DNA from: Pseudoneobacillus rhizosphaerae
GTDB lineage: Bacteria > Bacillota > Bacilli > Bacillales > Cytobacillaceae
Assembly: GCF_917563885.1 (NCBI RefSeq)
Contig: NZ_CAKJTG010000009.1
Span: 1 to 64,000 of the forward strand
Length of the DNA: 64,000 nucleotides
Direction of reading: 5' to 3'
Part shown: one piece after another, positions 8,592-17,265 of the stretch
How positions within the stretch are numbered: position 1 is the stretch's first letter
How the letters are laid out: each line of letters begins with the position of its first letter
The notes under the pieces: model-generated
The model's input: only the letters and a program-made list of their open reading frames with translations
Databases searched by the model: none
What the model was told of the DNA's origin: nothing
Position numbers and translations under genes: made by a program

Positions 8592-9131
8592 CTAATTTAA
8601 TTTATCAATCAAAATATCCTTATGTTGATTGGATAACTTTATCAATTCGAAATGATTATTGGTTATTAGGGCTTTAAGATGGTTTAGTTCTTCCCATGCC
8701 AAATCGTAAAGTGACTTGTTGATCATTCCATTAGAATATGCCTCTTCTAGTTCATCGGTATCTTTTACAATTACTTCGCCAGTTGGTAACAAAACAATAT
8801 CTAGATATAAATCATCCAAATATGGAACATTGTTTTCAATTGAATTTTTATAACAAATATCTATATACCATTGAACAATTTCCCCATTAGCATCAAACAT
8901 CGTGGTTACCGAATGGTTTTTCTCCAATGGGAATTGTTGTAGCCACAAATAACCATCATCGACAATACAAACACTTTTTTCTCCATAATTAACCCATGAT
9001 GGCTTTGCAACCTTTATTGTATTTAAAAGTGTTATATATCCCTTAAACTCTTTTGTATCAATAAATGACTGCGCATATTTCCGCTGAATAATCCGTTTCC
9101 ACTCTGACCGATCCCCGAACTTCCTTTCCAA
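8592..9131 (-). CDS. DUF402 protein, nucleoside tri-/diphosphatase-like
   Basis: A 179-residue DUF402 protein related to the Ntdp/FomD-type phosphatases. Seen in order: RKFGDRSEW near the N-terminus, VDDGYLWLQQFP, then WYIDICYKN, YLDDLYLDIVLLPTGEVIV and DTDELEEAYSNGMI, the acidic metal-binding blocks of the family. Members hydrolyse nucleoside tri- and diphosphates. The start is uncertain: a TTG at 9131 has GGAG 8 bp upstream and gives the usual MERKFGDR-type N-terminus, while a GTG at 9149 has no site. It ends 27 bp before nothing recognisable other than the open frame described separately. The next gene upstream, a GNAT, ends 28 bp away. Confidence 0.7.
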   Translation of the reverse strand: MERKFGDRSEWKRIIQRKYAQSFIDTKEFKGYITLLNTIKVAKPSWVNYGEKSVCIVDDGYLWLQQFPLEKNHSVTTMFDANGEIVQWYIDICYKNSIENNVPYLDDLYLDIVLLPTGEVIVKDTDELEEAYSNGMINKSLYDLAWEELNHLKALITNNHFELIKLSNQHKDILIDKLN

Positions 9132-9158
9132 CTCCTCATCTCCAGACACAATTATTGT

Positions 9159-9680
9159 TTATCCTAATAAAAATGCTGATTTAATATCCTTCCACTCATA
9201 AACTAATAGATTCAATTCAACACCAGCAATTTTAATTTTTTCAGTTCTAAGCCATTCTGCACCAAGCGATTCATAAAAAAATCGAGATTTATTATCTTCT
9301 AAAACTTCTACAAAAATAGTTTTATACCCCAACTCATCTAACTTTGAGAATAGTTGCTGAACAAGTTTTTTTCCTATTCCCAAACCTTGATATTCTTGAA
9401 GAATATAGATAGAGGTCAAGTCGCCTGACTGATCGATTTTATTTGTTTCCCTTTTTCCGCCATCTGCAAATCCAATTATATGCCCCTCATCATTTTCAGC
9501 TACTAAAACATAGTTCTGTTCATTAGATATATTCTTTATCCATATGTCTGTCCTCTGGTCATAGGACAGGTTATCTAAAAACTCGTTTGGGATAATGTTT
9601 TTATATGTTGTTCTCCAACAGTCTACATGAACCTTTGCAATTCCTTGTGCATCCGATAATTTTGCTTTTCTATTGATCAT
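9159..9680 (-). CDS. GNAT family N-acetyltransferase
   Basis: A 173-residue GNAT with the WRTTYKNIIPNEFLDNLSYD block (about 22-41) common to a subgroup whose members are often annotated beside drug-resistance acetyltransferases. Motif A is LTSIYILQEYQGLGIGKKLV at about 88-107 with QGLGIGK at 98-104; motif B is NKSRFFYESLGAEW. The start has GGAGGAG 7-8 bp upstream; an in-frame TTG/ATG further up would include that site. Acceptor unknown. It lies 28 bp upstream of the DUF402 gene, so the two may be co-transcribed. Confidence 0.8.
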   Translation of the reverse strand: MINRKAKLSDAQGIAKVHVDCWRTTYKNIIPNEFLDNLSYDQRTDIWIKNISNEQNYVLVAENDEGHIIGFADGGKRETNKIDQSGDLTSIYILQEYQGLGIGKKLVQQLFSKLDELGYKTIFVEVLEDNKSRFFYESLGAEWLRTEKIKIAGVELNLLVYEWKDIKSAFLLG

Positions 9681-9748
9681 TTGTATTCTCCTCCTACTAA
9701 GAGTAGAAAGGAAGCTGTTAAACAACTCCTCCCTGTTCTAAAAGAATT

Positions 9749-10171
9749 TTATATTACGAATTCATTTTCATGGATTAAGCTAATTAAATATTCCCTGTCT
9801 TCCGGAAATGATAATTCTAATGTTTTAAGAGAGTCTAATGATATCCAACGAATATCATAAATAAGCTGATCGGGGTCCTGGATTTTTCTGCCGCCACCAA
9901 CAACCTTAACTAAAAAATAATGGACCTCATAATTTAGATCATGCTCTTCGTAAAATCCTTTTTTTATTTGTAACTCCTGAACAATGTTAACAATATAACC
10001 TGTTTCCTCTTCTATTTCTCTTTTACAACATTCTTCAAACGTCTCGCCCTTTTCTAGACCTCCAGATGGAATGGACCAAGTTTTGATTTCTTCTGGTGTA
10101 CCTTGCAGAACCATTAATATCTCTGATTTGTCATTTATACAGATTCCTGCTGAACCATACCAAGTTTTCAA
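9749..10171 (-). CDS. Nudix hydrolase
   Basis: A 140-residue Nudix enzyme. The Nudix box is GGLEKGETFEECCKREIEEE followed by TGY. The N-terminus is WYGSAGICINDKSEILMVLQ and the part after the box, YEVHYFLVKVVGGG, is typical of the MutT-like class. It starts at TTG with AGGGTG 5 bp upstream. It is the first gene of the minus-strand GNAT/Nudix run, 69 bp upstream of a GNAT, and diverges from the T-box-controlled synthetase gene. Substrate not predictable. Confidence 0.8.
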   Translation of the reverse strand: MKTWYGSAGICINDKSEILMVLQGTPEEIKTWSIPSGGLEKGETFEECCKREIEEETGYIVNIVQELQIKKGFYEEHDLNYEVHYFLVKVVGGGRKIQDPDQLIYDIRWISLDSLKTLELSFPEDREYLISLIHENEFVI

Positions 10172-10436
10172 AGTATCACCCTATTCATTTTCATTAATGA
10201 AACTATTCTCTTTTTTTATGGAAATTCCTTCAAATTACGTTAATGGACGGTGAATGAAGGATATCTAGACAAATATATAGAATGGTAATCAAGGATGAAA
10301 GGTTAAAAAATCCGGGTAATAATGGCGTTTTTCTTGGAAGGTAGGGTATATGTCAGATTTTCCTGGCTCTGGTAAGTTAACGCATACTCAACGGAAGTAT
10401 CTAAAAGAACGCCAACCTTAAAGCCAAAATAGATTG

Positions 10437-10465
10437 TTGACAATTTGGTTAAAGTGTATTATCGT
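10437..10465 (+). promoter_or_regulatory. Probable sigma-A promoter of the T-box/gltX unit
   Basis: TTGACA at 10437-10442 is a perfect -35; a 17-bp spacer leads to TATCGT at 10460-10465, matching the -10 at four of six positions. Transcription would begin about 25-30 nt before the T-box stem I. Confidence 0.55.
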
Positions 10466-10499
10466 ATCACTAATTATATCCACATATTGTAAAGTGCAA

Positions 10500-10750
10500 T
10501 GAAGAGGAAGAGTAATTAATCACTCGAATCTTAGAGAGCCCAGATACGGTGAGACTGGGTATTCGAGCTTAATGAAAGAAGCCTTGGAGTAGTAGACCGA
10601 AAAATGGGAGTAAGTCTACCGGGAATTTCCCGTTAAAGAAGTGTGTAGCAAGAAAATAAATTGCTGCATAATGAGCGGGTTTTTAACCAATTTAGGTGGT
10701 AACGCGGAAGCTAGCCTTTCGTCCTTTATAAAGGATGAAGGGCTTTTTTT
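10500..10750 (+). promoter_or_regulatory. T-box leader, specifier GAA (glutamate)
   Basis: Stem I is closed by CTCGAAT (10523-10529) with ATTCGAG (10561-10567), and contains AGAGAGCC and GGTGAGACTGG motifs. The specifier region reads TGAAA-GAA-GCCTTGGAGTAG, placing GAA, a Glu codon, at 10578-10580. The T-box antiterminator sequence TTTAGGTGGTAACGCGGA is at 10691-10708. Uncharged tRNA-Glu should stabilise the antiterminator and allow transcription of the synthetase gene. The specifier agrees with the downstream product. Confidence 0.9.
10713..10750 (+). terminator. Regulated terminator of the T-box
   Basis: AGCCTTTCGTCCTT pairs with AAGGATGAAGGGCT (with G-U pairs) around TATA, followed by seven T. 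Its left arm overlaps the antiterminator side, as in other T-box leaders. Confidence 0.85.
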
Positions 10751-10777
10751 TATTTTGTACTTAAGGAGGAAAAGATT

Positions 10778-12442
10778 GTGTTAAATGAGAACATGGCAGA
10801 ACTGTTATTTCCTGATGTCAGGCAAGTACCTGCAGATATTTATTCACTATATCCGCCAAGAAATTTACCTTCATCTGCTTTGGTCACACGTTTTGCACCG
10901 AGCCCAACGGGTTCATTGAATATTGGCGGACTTTATGCCACTTTAATCTCGGAAAGATTAGCCCATCAAAGTAATGGTGTATTTTTTCTGCGTATCGAAG
11001 ACACAGATAAAAAGCGTGAAATAGAAGGCAGCGTCGAAAACATCATTAATTCCTTGTCATACTTCGGGATTCATTTTGATGAGGGACCTCAGCTTTCAGG
11101 CGACGATCAGGGGGCTTACGGACCCTATAAACAAAGCTCACGAATCCAAATCTATCAGGTTTTTATTAAGCATCTAGTGCGAAATGGATTGGCGTATCCT
11201 TGCTTCTGTGATGCAGACGATTTAAAAAAGATAAGAAAAAGCCAACAGGATCTAAAAGTAACAACAGGTTATTATGGTAGGTGGGCGAAACATCGAGATA
11301 TTACTTTTGAACAAGCCAAGGAAGAAATTTCAGATGGTAAACCGTTTGTAATTAGACTTAAATCATCAGGGTCACCAGATAGGAGAATAAAGTACCATGA
11401 TTTGGTGAAAGGTCCGATTGAAATGCCGGAAAATGACCAAGATATTGTGATTATGAAAACTGATGGCTTACCAACCTATCACTTCGCTCATGCCATCGAT
11501 GACTTTCTGATGGGTACAACCCATGTCATTAGGGGCGATGAATGGCTTTCTTCAGTGCCGGTCCATATTCAATTGTTTGAAACCTTAGGTTTTAGAATAC
11601 CAGAATTCGGGCATATTGCTCCCATCATGAAGCAAGTCGGAGCTTCTAAACGGAAATTTAGTAAACGTAAGGATCTTGATGGTACGGCTGAGTATTACAA
11701 AGAACAAGGATACCCTGGAATCGCTATAAGTGAATACTTTATGAATCTCATTAATTCAAACTTTGAAGAATGGAGGATGGCAAACCCTCTTCAATCATTT
11801 AGAGACTTTTTTATCTATACGGATAAAATGAATGCCAGTGGTGCTTTATTTGACATGAATAAACTGGATGATATCAGCAAGGATGTTATCTCTAGGCTCA
11901 CAGGTCAACAAGTTTATGACCATTTATACACTTGGTCAAAGGAATTCGATTCTGAGCTTTATAGTTTAATTGACAAGAATAAGGTTTATACTGTAAACAT
12001 CCTAAATATAGGTAGAACCATACAGAAACCAAGAAAAGATTTTTCAAAGTGGTCAGATGTGAAGTCAATGATTGCTTTCTTTTATGACGAATGGTTTGAA
12101 AAGGATGTGCTGAGTTGCTATAAGTTACCTACAAATGTAAGTTTGGATGTTGCGAAAGAAATTGTAATAGGATTCAGCAAAACTTATAAGTTTCATTATG
12201 AAAGAGACGCTTGGTTCAATGAAATAAAAGAACTTGCTGGGGAACTCGGATTTGCAAAGGATATGAAGCAATATAAAGCCAATCCTAACAATTACAAAGG
12301 GCATGTTGGTGATGTAGCAATGATAATTAGGGTAGCTCTAACTAACAGAACCAATACACCTGATTTGTTTGATATCATGAAAGTAATGGGTGAAAAAAGG
12401 GTTTTCTCAAGAATGCAGAGATTTTTCAGTGATTCCATTTAG
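10778..12442 (+). CDS. gltX: Glutamyl-tRNA synthetase, long type, T-box controlled
   Basis: A 554-residue class I synthetase starting at GTG with AGGAGG 8 bp upstream. The catalytic domain shows RFAPSPTGSLNIGGLYATLI at 38-57, RIEDTDKKRE at 72-81, YPCFCDADDL at 140-149, HVIRGDEWLSSVPVH at 249-263 and the second signature KFSKR at 293-297. It most resembles the long GluRS type of Clostridia rather than the shorter housekeeping Bacillus GltX. Odd: the first residue of the HIGH signature is Asn (NIGG, 48-51) where His is nearly invariant. It charges tRNA with Glu if active; the Glu-specific T-box supports that role. Probably a second, starvation-induced or acquired enzyme. Confidence 0.85.
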   Translation: MLNENMAELLFPDVRQVPADIYSLYPPRNLPSSALVTRFAPSPTGSLNIGGLYATLISERLAHQSNGVFFLRIEDTDKKREIEGSVENIINSLSYFGIHFDEGPQLSGDDQGAYGPYKQSSRIQIYQVFIKHLVRNGLAYPCFCDADDLKKIRKSQQDLKVTTGYYGRWAKHRDITFEQAKEEISDGKPFVIRLKSSGSPDRRIKYHDLVKGPIEMPENDQDIVIMKTDGLPTYHFAHAIDDFLMGTTHVIRGDEWLSSVPVHIQLFETLGFRIPEFGHIAPIMKQVGASKRKFSKRKDLDGTAEYYKEQGYPGIAISEYFMNLINSNFEEWRMANPLQSFRDFFIYTDKMNASGALFDMNKLDDISKDVISRLTGQQVYDHLYTWSKEFDSELYSLIDKNKVYTVNILNIGRTIQKPRKDFSKWSDVKSMIAFFYDEWFEKDVLSCYKLPTNVSLDVAKEIVIGFSKTYKFHYERDAWFNEIKELAGELGFAKDMKQYKANPNNYKGHVGDVAMIIRVALTNRTNTPDLFDIMKVMGEKRVFSRMQRFFSDSI

Positions 12443-12463
12443 CCAATTTAAAAGCATATCAAA

Positions 12464-12495
12464 AAAATGACCGAACATCACTTTTTCGGTCACTT
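12464..12495 (+). terminator. Terminator after gltX
   Basis: TGACCGA at 12468-12474 and TCGGTCA at 12486-12492 form a stem flanked by A and T runs, 26 bp after the stop codon. Confidence 0.6.
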
Positions 12496-12928
12496 TAACT
12501 TTAATTACATAGCCACATTTTTCTGATTAACCACTACCGTCATCCTATGCTTTACCACTATTTGTGATATTGTACACGGTTATTGATGCTAAATTAATCC
12601 TTAACTATCTACCTCGATTGCTGAAAAAAGTGAAAAAGCACTCTTCAATAAAATGCTCCGTTTCATAAGGGATTAATGTAATAATATTCACTTTATTCCC
12701 ACTTCTTCTAATACAATTCGTATTGCGTTAATTTGTTCGTTTAAGTAACATATTTGCGGGTAGAGTATACGTTTATCAATGTAAACAATACGTATCAAAA
12801 CTATGCGTAGTTGGGTTAATTACTAGCTGCACAGTATTTAGTCTACTACGTATTAAACAAATGAAGATTTTCTTATACCACATATCCCTTTATTTCACGA
12901 ATTGATACAAAACTAAATTTATCCCATG

Positions 12929-12953
12929 ACAAAGGCACCCATTACTGAGTGCC
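12929..12953 (-). terminator. Terminator after yokU
   Basis: On the minus strand GGCACTCA pairs with TGGGTGCC (one G-U) around GTAA; the following U-tract is short. It ends the kamA-yokU unit. Confidence 0.5.
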
Positions 12954-12973
12954 ATTTAGCCCTGAGCAAACTA

Positions 12974-13255
12974 TTAAGAAGAAAAATCAAAATAATTTCT
13001 CTTCAACAATCTAGGCAGTTCCATTAGTTCCTTAAAACTTATCGAACTACCAATCTTTTTTTTATCAACTAAAAACAATTGATCCTCAATTTCCTTAGTA
13101 ACATTATCAGACTGGTACGCCATCTCACATTCCTTACATATAACGGTAGGTGTTGCCGTAATCTCAATAGCCCTCGAACCATCCGGCAACTCCCAATAAA
13201 CCGTCCCTTCCCCTTCGAAGGCTTTTCCTCCGCACCATTCGCAGTTTAAATCCAT
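12974..13255 (-). CDS. yokU: YokU family protein (zinc-ribbon-like)
   Basis: A 93-residue protein resembling B. subtilis YokU. Two CxxC pairs, CEWC near residue 6 and CKEC near 41, suggest a bound zinc ion; between them lies the motif YWELPDGSRAIEIT. The start is an ATG with AGGAG 7 bp upstream. It begins 10 bp after kamA ends, so both should come from the sigma-54 promoter upstream of kamA. Its job is unknown, but yokU-like genes recur next to lysine 2,3-aminomutase in Bacillus, which suggests a role linked to KamA. Confidence 0.75.
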   Translation of the reverse strand: MDLNCEWCGGKAFEGEGTVYWELPDGSRAIEITATPTVICKECEMAYQSDNVTKEIEDQLFLVDKKKIGSSISFKELMELPRLLKRNYFDFSS

Positions 13256-13265
13256 ATTCACACTC

Positions 13266-14696
13266 CTATTCAACGGTAGTTGAACCTTCTTTTTGGACTT
13301 CCTGGCTATCGACAGTTTTATTTTGCTGTGCCTGGAACTTCTTTTCCTTCAACTCGTCGCGCTTTTCCCGTTTATCCTTCAAAGAGGAATGTGACTGATC
13401 CTCCTGATATTTCTGTCTACGATTTAAGCGGTTCAGGTCTTCTGGGATAAGGTTGAATTTACTGTCGTTCATAACTGCAGCTATACCTACATTTGATTGA
13501 TACTTTTCATGATCATTGTAGATTCCTTTGAAATAGTCATCCGCACGGCCAGGGACGTAATTCTCTGGTTCAGGATAGGATGTAATCACCCCTTCAAAGT
13601 TTCGCAGTACCACTTTTTCAGGACTCTGTGAAATGAGATAATTAGGTTGTAGAGCTATCTTCCCACCCCCACCAGGAGCGTCGCAAACGAAGGTTGGGAC
13701 GGCATAGCCTGAGGTATGACCTCTTAATCCCTCAATAATTTCAAGTCCTTTTGAGACAGGTGCCCGGAAATGACCAATTCCTTCAGAAAGATCGCACTGA
13801 TAAATATAGTATGGTCTTACTCTTATCTTCACTAAGTCGTGCATTAGTTTCTTCATGATAGGAACACTGTCATTTATTCCTGCTAATATAACGGATTGAT
13901 TCCCAACTGGTACGCCTGCATTGGCTAACATTTCACATGCTTTTTTGGAATCCTCGGTTATCTCAATTGATGTATTAAAATGGGTATTTAGCCAAACTGG
14001 GTGATATTTTTTTAGAATGTTACAAAGATTTTCCGTAATTCGTTGTGGAAACACAACTGGTGCCCTTGTTCCAATACGAATAATTTCCACATGATCGATG
14101 GCACGAAGATTTTTTATGATATATTCTAAAATATTATCATTTATTAATAATCCATCCCCGCCTGAAATTAACACATCACGTACTTCAGGTGTATTTCGAA
14201 TGTATTCGATTGCGGCATCAAGCTGTTTCTTCGGAACGCCCATGCCAATTTGTCCAGAGAAGCGTCTTCTAGTGCAATAGCGACAATACATGGAACATTG
14301 ATTCGTAACTAGGAATAATACACGATCTGGATAGCGATGAGTTAAGCCTGGGACTGGTGAATCCTCGTCCTCATGTAAGGGATCTTCTAAATCATATTTA
14401 GTTTTATATATTTCTTTTGAAATGGGAACAGACTGCATCCGAATCGGACAACGCGGATCATCAGGATTCATCAATGACGCATAATAAGGAGTAATATTTA
14501 GCGGAATGGTCTTCGTTGAAATTCTTACCCCTTCTTCCTCGTCAGGAGTAAGATTAATGACTTTTTTCAAATCATCTACTGTTCGAATCGTATTCGTTAA
14601 TTGCCAAAGCCAATCGTTCCATTGTTCTTCGGTTACATCCTTCCACAGCTCTATGTCCTTCCATTGGCGATCAGGTTTATATAATGATTGTTTCAT
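13266..14696 (-). CDS. kamA: L-lysine 2,3-aminomutase
   Basis: A 476-residue radical SAM, PLP-dependent enzyme converting L-lysine to L-beta-lysine. Seen: the iron-sulfur cluster motif C134-SMY-C138-RY-C141, the SAM-binding SGGDGLL at 178-184, and PGGGGKIALQ at 341-350 whose Lys346 should bind PLP. The C-terminal ~55 residues are highly charged and low-complexity, extending past the usual core. GGAGG lies 8 bp upstream of the ATG. It is the first gene after a sigma-54 promoter and is followed at 10 bp by yokU. It feeds the acetylation, transamination and CoA-transfer genes upstream on the same strand. Confidence 0.93.
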   Translation of the reverse strand: MKQSLYKPDRQWKDIELWKDVTEEQWNDWLWQLTNTIRTVDDLKKVINLTPDEEEGVRISTKTIPLNITPYYASLMNPDDPRCPIRMQSVPISKEIYKTKYDLEDPLHEDEDSPVPGLTHRYPDRVLFLVTNQCSMYCRYCTRRRFSGQIGMGVPKKQLDAAIEYIRNTPEVRDVLISGGDGLLINDNILEYIIKNLRAIDHVEIIRIGTRAPVVFPQRITENLCNILKKYHPVWLNTHFNTSIEITEDSKKACEMLANAGVPVGNQSVILAGINDSVPIMKKLMHDLVKIRVRPYYIYQCDLSEGIGHFRAPVSKGLEIIEGLRGHTSGYAVPTFVCDAPGGGGKIALQPNYLISQSPEKVVLRNFEGVITSYPEPENYVPGRADDYFKGIYNDHEKYQSNVGIAAVMNDSKFNLIPEDLNRLNRRQKYQEDQSHSSLKDKREKRDELKEKKFQAQQNKTVDSQEVQKEGSTTVE

Positions 14697-14730
14697 ATTA
14701 CATTCCTCCCTGTACTTTACTTTTCTCTAT

Positions 14731-14747
14731 TGCAAGAATTATGCCAA
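14731..14747 (-). promoter_or_regulatory. Sigma-54 (-24/-12) promoter of kamA
   Basis: The minus strand reads TTGGCATAATTCTTGCA, matching the consensus TTGGCAC-N5-TTGCA at all but one conserved base and with correct GG-to-GC spacing. It lies 35 bp upstream of the kamA ATG, just after the terminator of a sigma-54 activator gene. Confidence 0.85.
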
Positions 14748-14774
14748 AATTCAAACCACAACATAATATCCTCT

Positions 14775-14809
14775 AATTCATAAGAAAATGCTGTGATAAT
14801 GTATGAATT
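14775..14809. promoter_or_regulatory. Inverted repeat, candidate activator site
   Basis: AATTCATA (14775-14782) and TATGAATT (14802-14809) are perfect inverted copies, centred about 50 bp upstream of the sigma-54 promoter. This is where an enhancer-binding protein would bind; assignment to the adjacent regulator is inference. Confidence 0.4.
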
Positions 14810-14872
14810 TTGATTCAATCCTGTGCAACTATATGGGGGAAAGATGGTAATTCAGCTAAACATTCACTCTGA

Positions 14873-14902
14873 TAAAAAAAAACTGCCAATTATTCGGCAG
14901 TT
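14873..14902 (-). terminator. Terminator of the sigma-54 activator gene
   Basis: AACTGCC/GGCAGTT stem with an 8-nt loop and eight U on the minus strand. The TAA stop of the regulator lies inside the hairpin. It insulates kamA from upstream transcription. Confidence 0.8.
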
Positions 14903-16302
14903 GGAGGAGAGATAAATTTTTGAAGTTTATATTGTAAGGTTTGTCTTGGAATATCTAGCAGTTTTGCGGCTTGATTAATATTTCCTGAACTTATCGTTAA
15001 TGCTTTTGAAATTAAGTTGGACTCGAGTTCTTGGACATTTTTTCGTAAAGATAGACTTTCAACCTTCTGATTAACTAGTTTATGTTTCTCTATTGTTTGT
15101 TTAAATAATATCGGTAATTCTTGCGGTGTAAGCAAATTACCATCACACATATTCATCATATATTCAATACTGTGCTTAAGTTCTCGGACGTTTCCTGGCC
15201 AAGGATATTGTAAAAACAACTCTTCCACTTCACTTGTCATTTCTTGTATTTTTTTCCCCAATTGAGTATTAAAGTATTGGATGAAATGTTTGGATAAAAG
15301 TAAAATATCTACTTTTCTAATCCTTAAAGGTAAGAGCTCAAACATTAATACATTTAATCGATAAAATAAATCCAATCTTAATTTTTGACCTTCCAATGCG
15401 TCATTAGGATGCTCGTTCATGGCAGCAACAATCCGGACATCCACCGAAACACTTTTTGAACCACCGATTCTGCGGACGATGCCATCTTCAAGCACTCTTA
15501 ATAGCTTTGCTTGCAACTCAATTGGCATCGTATGCAATTCATCTAAGAAAAGGGTCCCTCCATGAGCTAGTTCAAATAATCCTGGACGATCTACTGCACC
15601 TGTATAGCTACCTTTTGCGGTACCGAACAGAATGCTTTCTAACAATGCCTCCGGGATAGCAGCACAGTTTTGTGCGATAAAGGGGCCGTTTGATCGTTTG
15701 GATTCGTGATGAATACCTTGAATCAATAATTCTTTCCCTGTCCCACTTTCGCCATATACGAGAATGGGAGAATTTGATTTTGCTAGTTTTTTTGCTTTTT
15801 TGATAAGATTAATAAAATTTTCATCCTCAGTAATCAAATCATCTAACGTGTATTGTGTGTTTTGAGGATTTGACTTCTTATTTTGATTTTGAATTAGCCC
15901 CTTTTGTAGCTCTAGAAGGCGTTCTGTTAGCATTTTCATTTTCGAATAATCCTTAGCTATTTCGACAGCACCAATGAATTCATTTTTCACAAAGATTGGT
16001 AAGGTTGTATTAATCGTTTCAATCTTAACGCTATACTTGTTCAAATAAGTCTGAGGTTGATTAAATATTGGTTTTTTGTTTAATAAAACCTTATACAAAG
16101 TACTTGTTTCTTCACTTAAGGAAGGATATACCTCTAACAAAGGCTTCCCCAATACCTCATCTTGCTGTAAGCCGTCATGCTTTGCAGCAACATCATTATA
16201 AAAAATCGTGATTCCATCTGTATTAATAACGTGAATCCCCTCATCAATACTTTTTAGGATTGCAGCTAGCACTTCGTTTGTCATTTCAGAAAGAACTATC
16301 AA
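14890..16302 (-). CDS. kamR: Sigma-54-dependent regulator of the beta-lysine locus
   Basis: A 470-residue enhancer-binding protein. Order: PAS domain (about 5-120), AAA+ domain with Walker A GESGTGKE near 184-191, the sigma-54 contact loop GSYTGA near 231-236 (a variant of GAFTGA) and Walker B GGTLFLDE near 248-255, then a Fis-type helix-turn-helix at the C-terminus (GNINQAAKLLDIPRQTLQYK). It should activate the kamA sigma-54 promoter that follows, presumably sensing a ligand through PAS. A KamR of this kind controls kamA in B. thuringiensis. The start is a TTG with AGGTG 5 bp upstream; an ATG six codons later and a GTG three earlier lack sites. Confidence 0.85.
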   Translation of the reverse strand: MIVLSEMTNEVLAAILKSIDEGIHVINTDGITIFYNDVAAKHDGLQQDEVLGKPLLEVYPSLSEETSTLYKVLLNKKPIFNQPQTYLNKYSVKIETINTTLPIFVKNEFIGAVEIAKDYSKMKMLTERLLELQKGLIQNQNKKSNPQNTQYTLDDLITEDENFINLIKKAKKLAKSNSPILVYGESGTGKELLIQGIHHESKRSNGPFIAQNCAAIPEALLESILFGTAKGSYTGAVDRPGLFELAHGGTLFLDELHTMPIELQAKLLRVLEDGIVRRIGGSKSVSVDVRIVAAMNEHPNDALEGQKLRLDLFYRLNVLMFELLPLRIRKVDILLLSKHFIQYFNTQLGKKIQEMTSEVEELFLQYPWPGNVRELKHSIEYMMNMCDGNLLTPQELPILFKQTIEKHKLVNQKVESLSLRKNVQELESNLISKALTISSGNINQAAKLLDIPRQTLQYKLQKFISPPTAE

Positions 16303-16355
16303 AAGTATCACCTACCCATATTATTTATATGAGAAAGTGCCGAAATATTGTCATC

Positions 16356-17225
16356 TTACTGCCGAAAATTTGGCGTATCAGCTAAATTTTTTACCCAAAC
16401 ATTCATATTTTCAAGCTTATCGTAAATAAAGACATTGTTTTTTAGTCTACCTCGATATCTATACCCTAATTGATGCAAAACCGCATTCATCCCAAATGAT
16501 AAGGAGCGTGCTATAGAATAGGAACAATAGATTCCTTGATCAAAAAGCTCCAATTCTAACTTTTTTAGCAATATTTTCATTAAGCCATGCTTTCGATGTT
16601 CAGTAAGGGTTGCACAATCGGTTAATTCAGCATTTCGATACATTCTGTTGACCTCTGCAGAGGCTGCACTTACAATGGCACCATTGCAATAAAAAGCGTA
16701 ATAAATCGTACCATCCTCGATTGTTTCTTTAATATATTCTGAATCATGTAATGGGGTTGGATAAATTTTGAAAACCGTTTGATATAAAAGGGCAAGCTTC
16801 TCAGCATCAGTAGCATCAACCTTTTTCAAATGATATTCATTTGGAGGCTGTAACGTATCTGTTGAAATTTCCATACCATTTATGCTTCCTAATATTTGAT
16901 CTTCCGTAATCCAGTGGTCATTTTGATTTCTCTTTTGGTCAAAATACTTTGTAAAAAAATACATCGTTGATCCGAGATAATAATGGTCTATTATCGCTTC
17001 GCAAGTAAATCCACGCTCTAAAAACTCCTTAAAGTGTTCACTACGAACTTTGATAATAAGCTTTTCACGCTTTTTTTCTTTCATAAGATTCTCTACATAA
17101 TCAATGACGGGTGCAATTCCCCCATAATAATCATCAATACGAATTCGTTTATTAAATGGGTCATCATAAACCAATAACCAAAAATTCACTTCATTTATTT
17201 CCAGCAGTGTTGCAGATTCGTTCAT
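16356..17225 (-). CDS. ablB: Beta-lysine N6-acetyltransferase (YodP/AblB)
   Basis: A 289-residue protein matching the beta-lysine acetyltransferase family. The N-terminal ~140 residues are family-specific; the C-terminal GNAT domain holds ELTDCATLTEHRKHGLMKIL with the CoA loop RKHGLM. It transfers acetyl from acetyl-CoA to the terminal amine of beta-lysine, the compound made by KamA. GAGGTG lies 7 bp upstream of the ATG. In other bacteria N-acetyl-beta-lysine is an osmolyte; here the neighbouring deacetylase, aminotransferases and CoA-transferase point to catabolism. A terminator separates it from the aldehyde dehydrogenase gene upstream. Confidence 0.88.
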   Translation of the reverse strand: MNESATLLEINEVNFWLLVYDDPFNKRIRIDDYYGGIAPVIDYVENLMKEKKREKLIIKVRSEHFKEFLERGFTCEAIIDHYYLGSTMYFFTKYFDQKRNQNDHWITEDQILGSINGMEISTDTLQPPNEYHLKKVDATDAEKLALLYQTVFKIYPTPLHDSEYIKETIEDGTIYYAFYCNGAIVSAASAEVNRMYRNAELTDCATLTEHRKHGLMKILLKKLELELFDQGIYCSYSIARSLSFGMNAVLHQLGYRYRGRLKNNVFIYDKLENMNVWVKNLADTPNFRQ

Positions 17226-17265
17226 TCTTTGTCACCTCTAATTTCTAGTAAACTTATCGTCTTTT

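Larger units (their letters stand above)
12443..12973. other. Gene-free spacer, 531 bp
   Basis: AT-rich region between convergent gltX and yokU. It carries one hairpin at each end (described separately). No convincing coding frame, RNA or repeat was seen in the middle. Confidence 0.5.
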
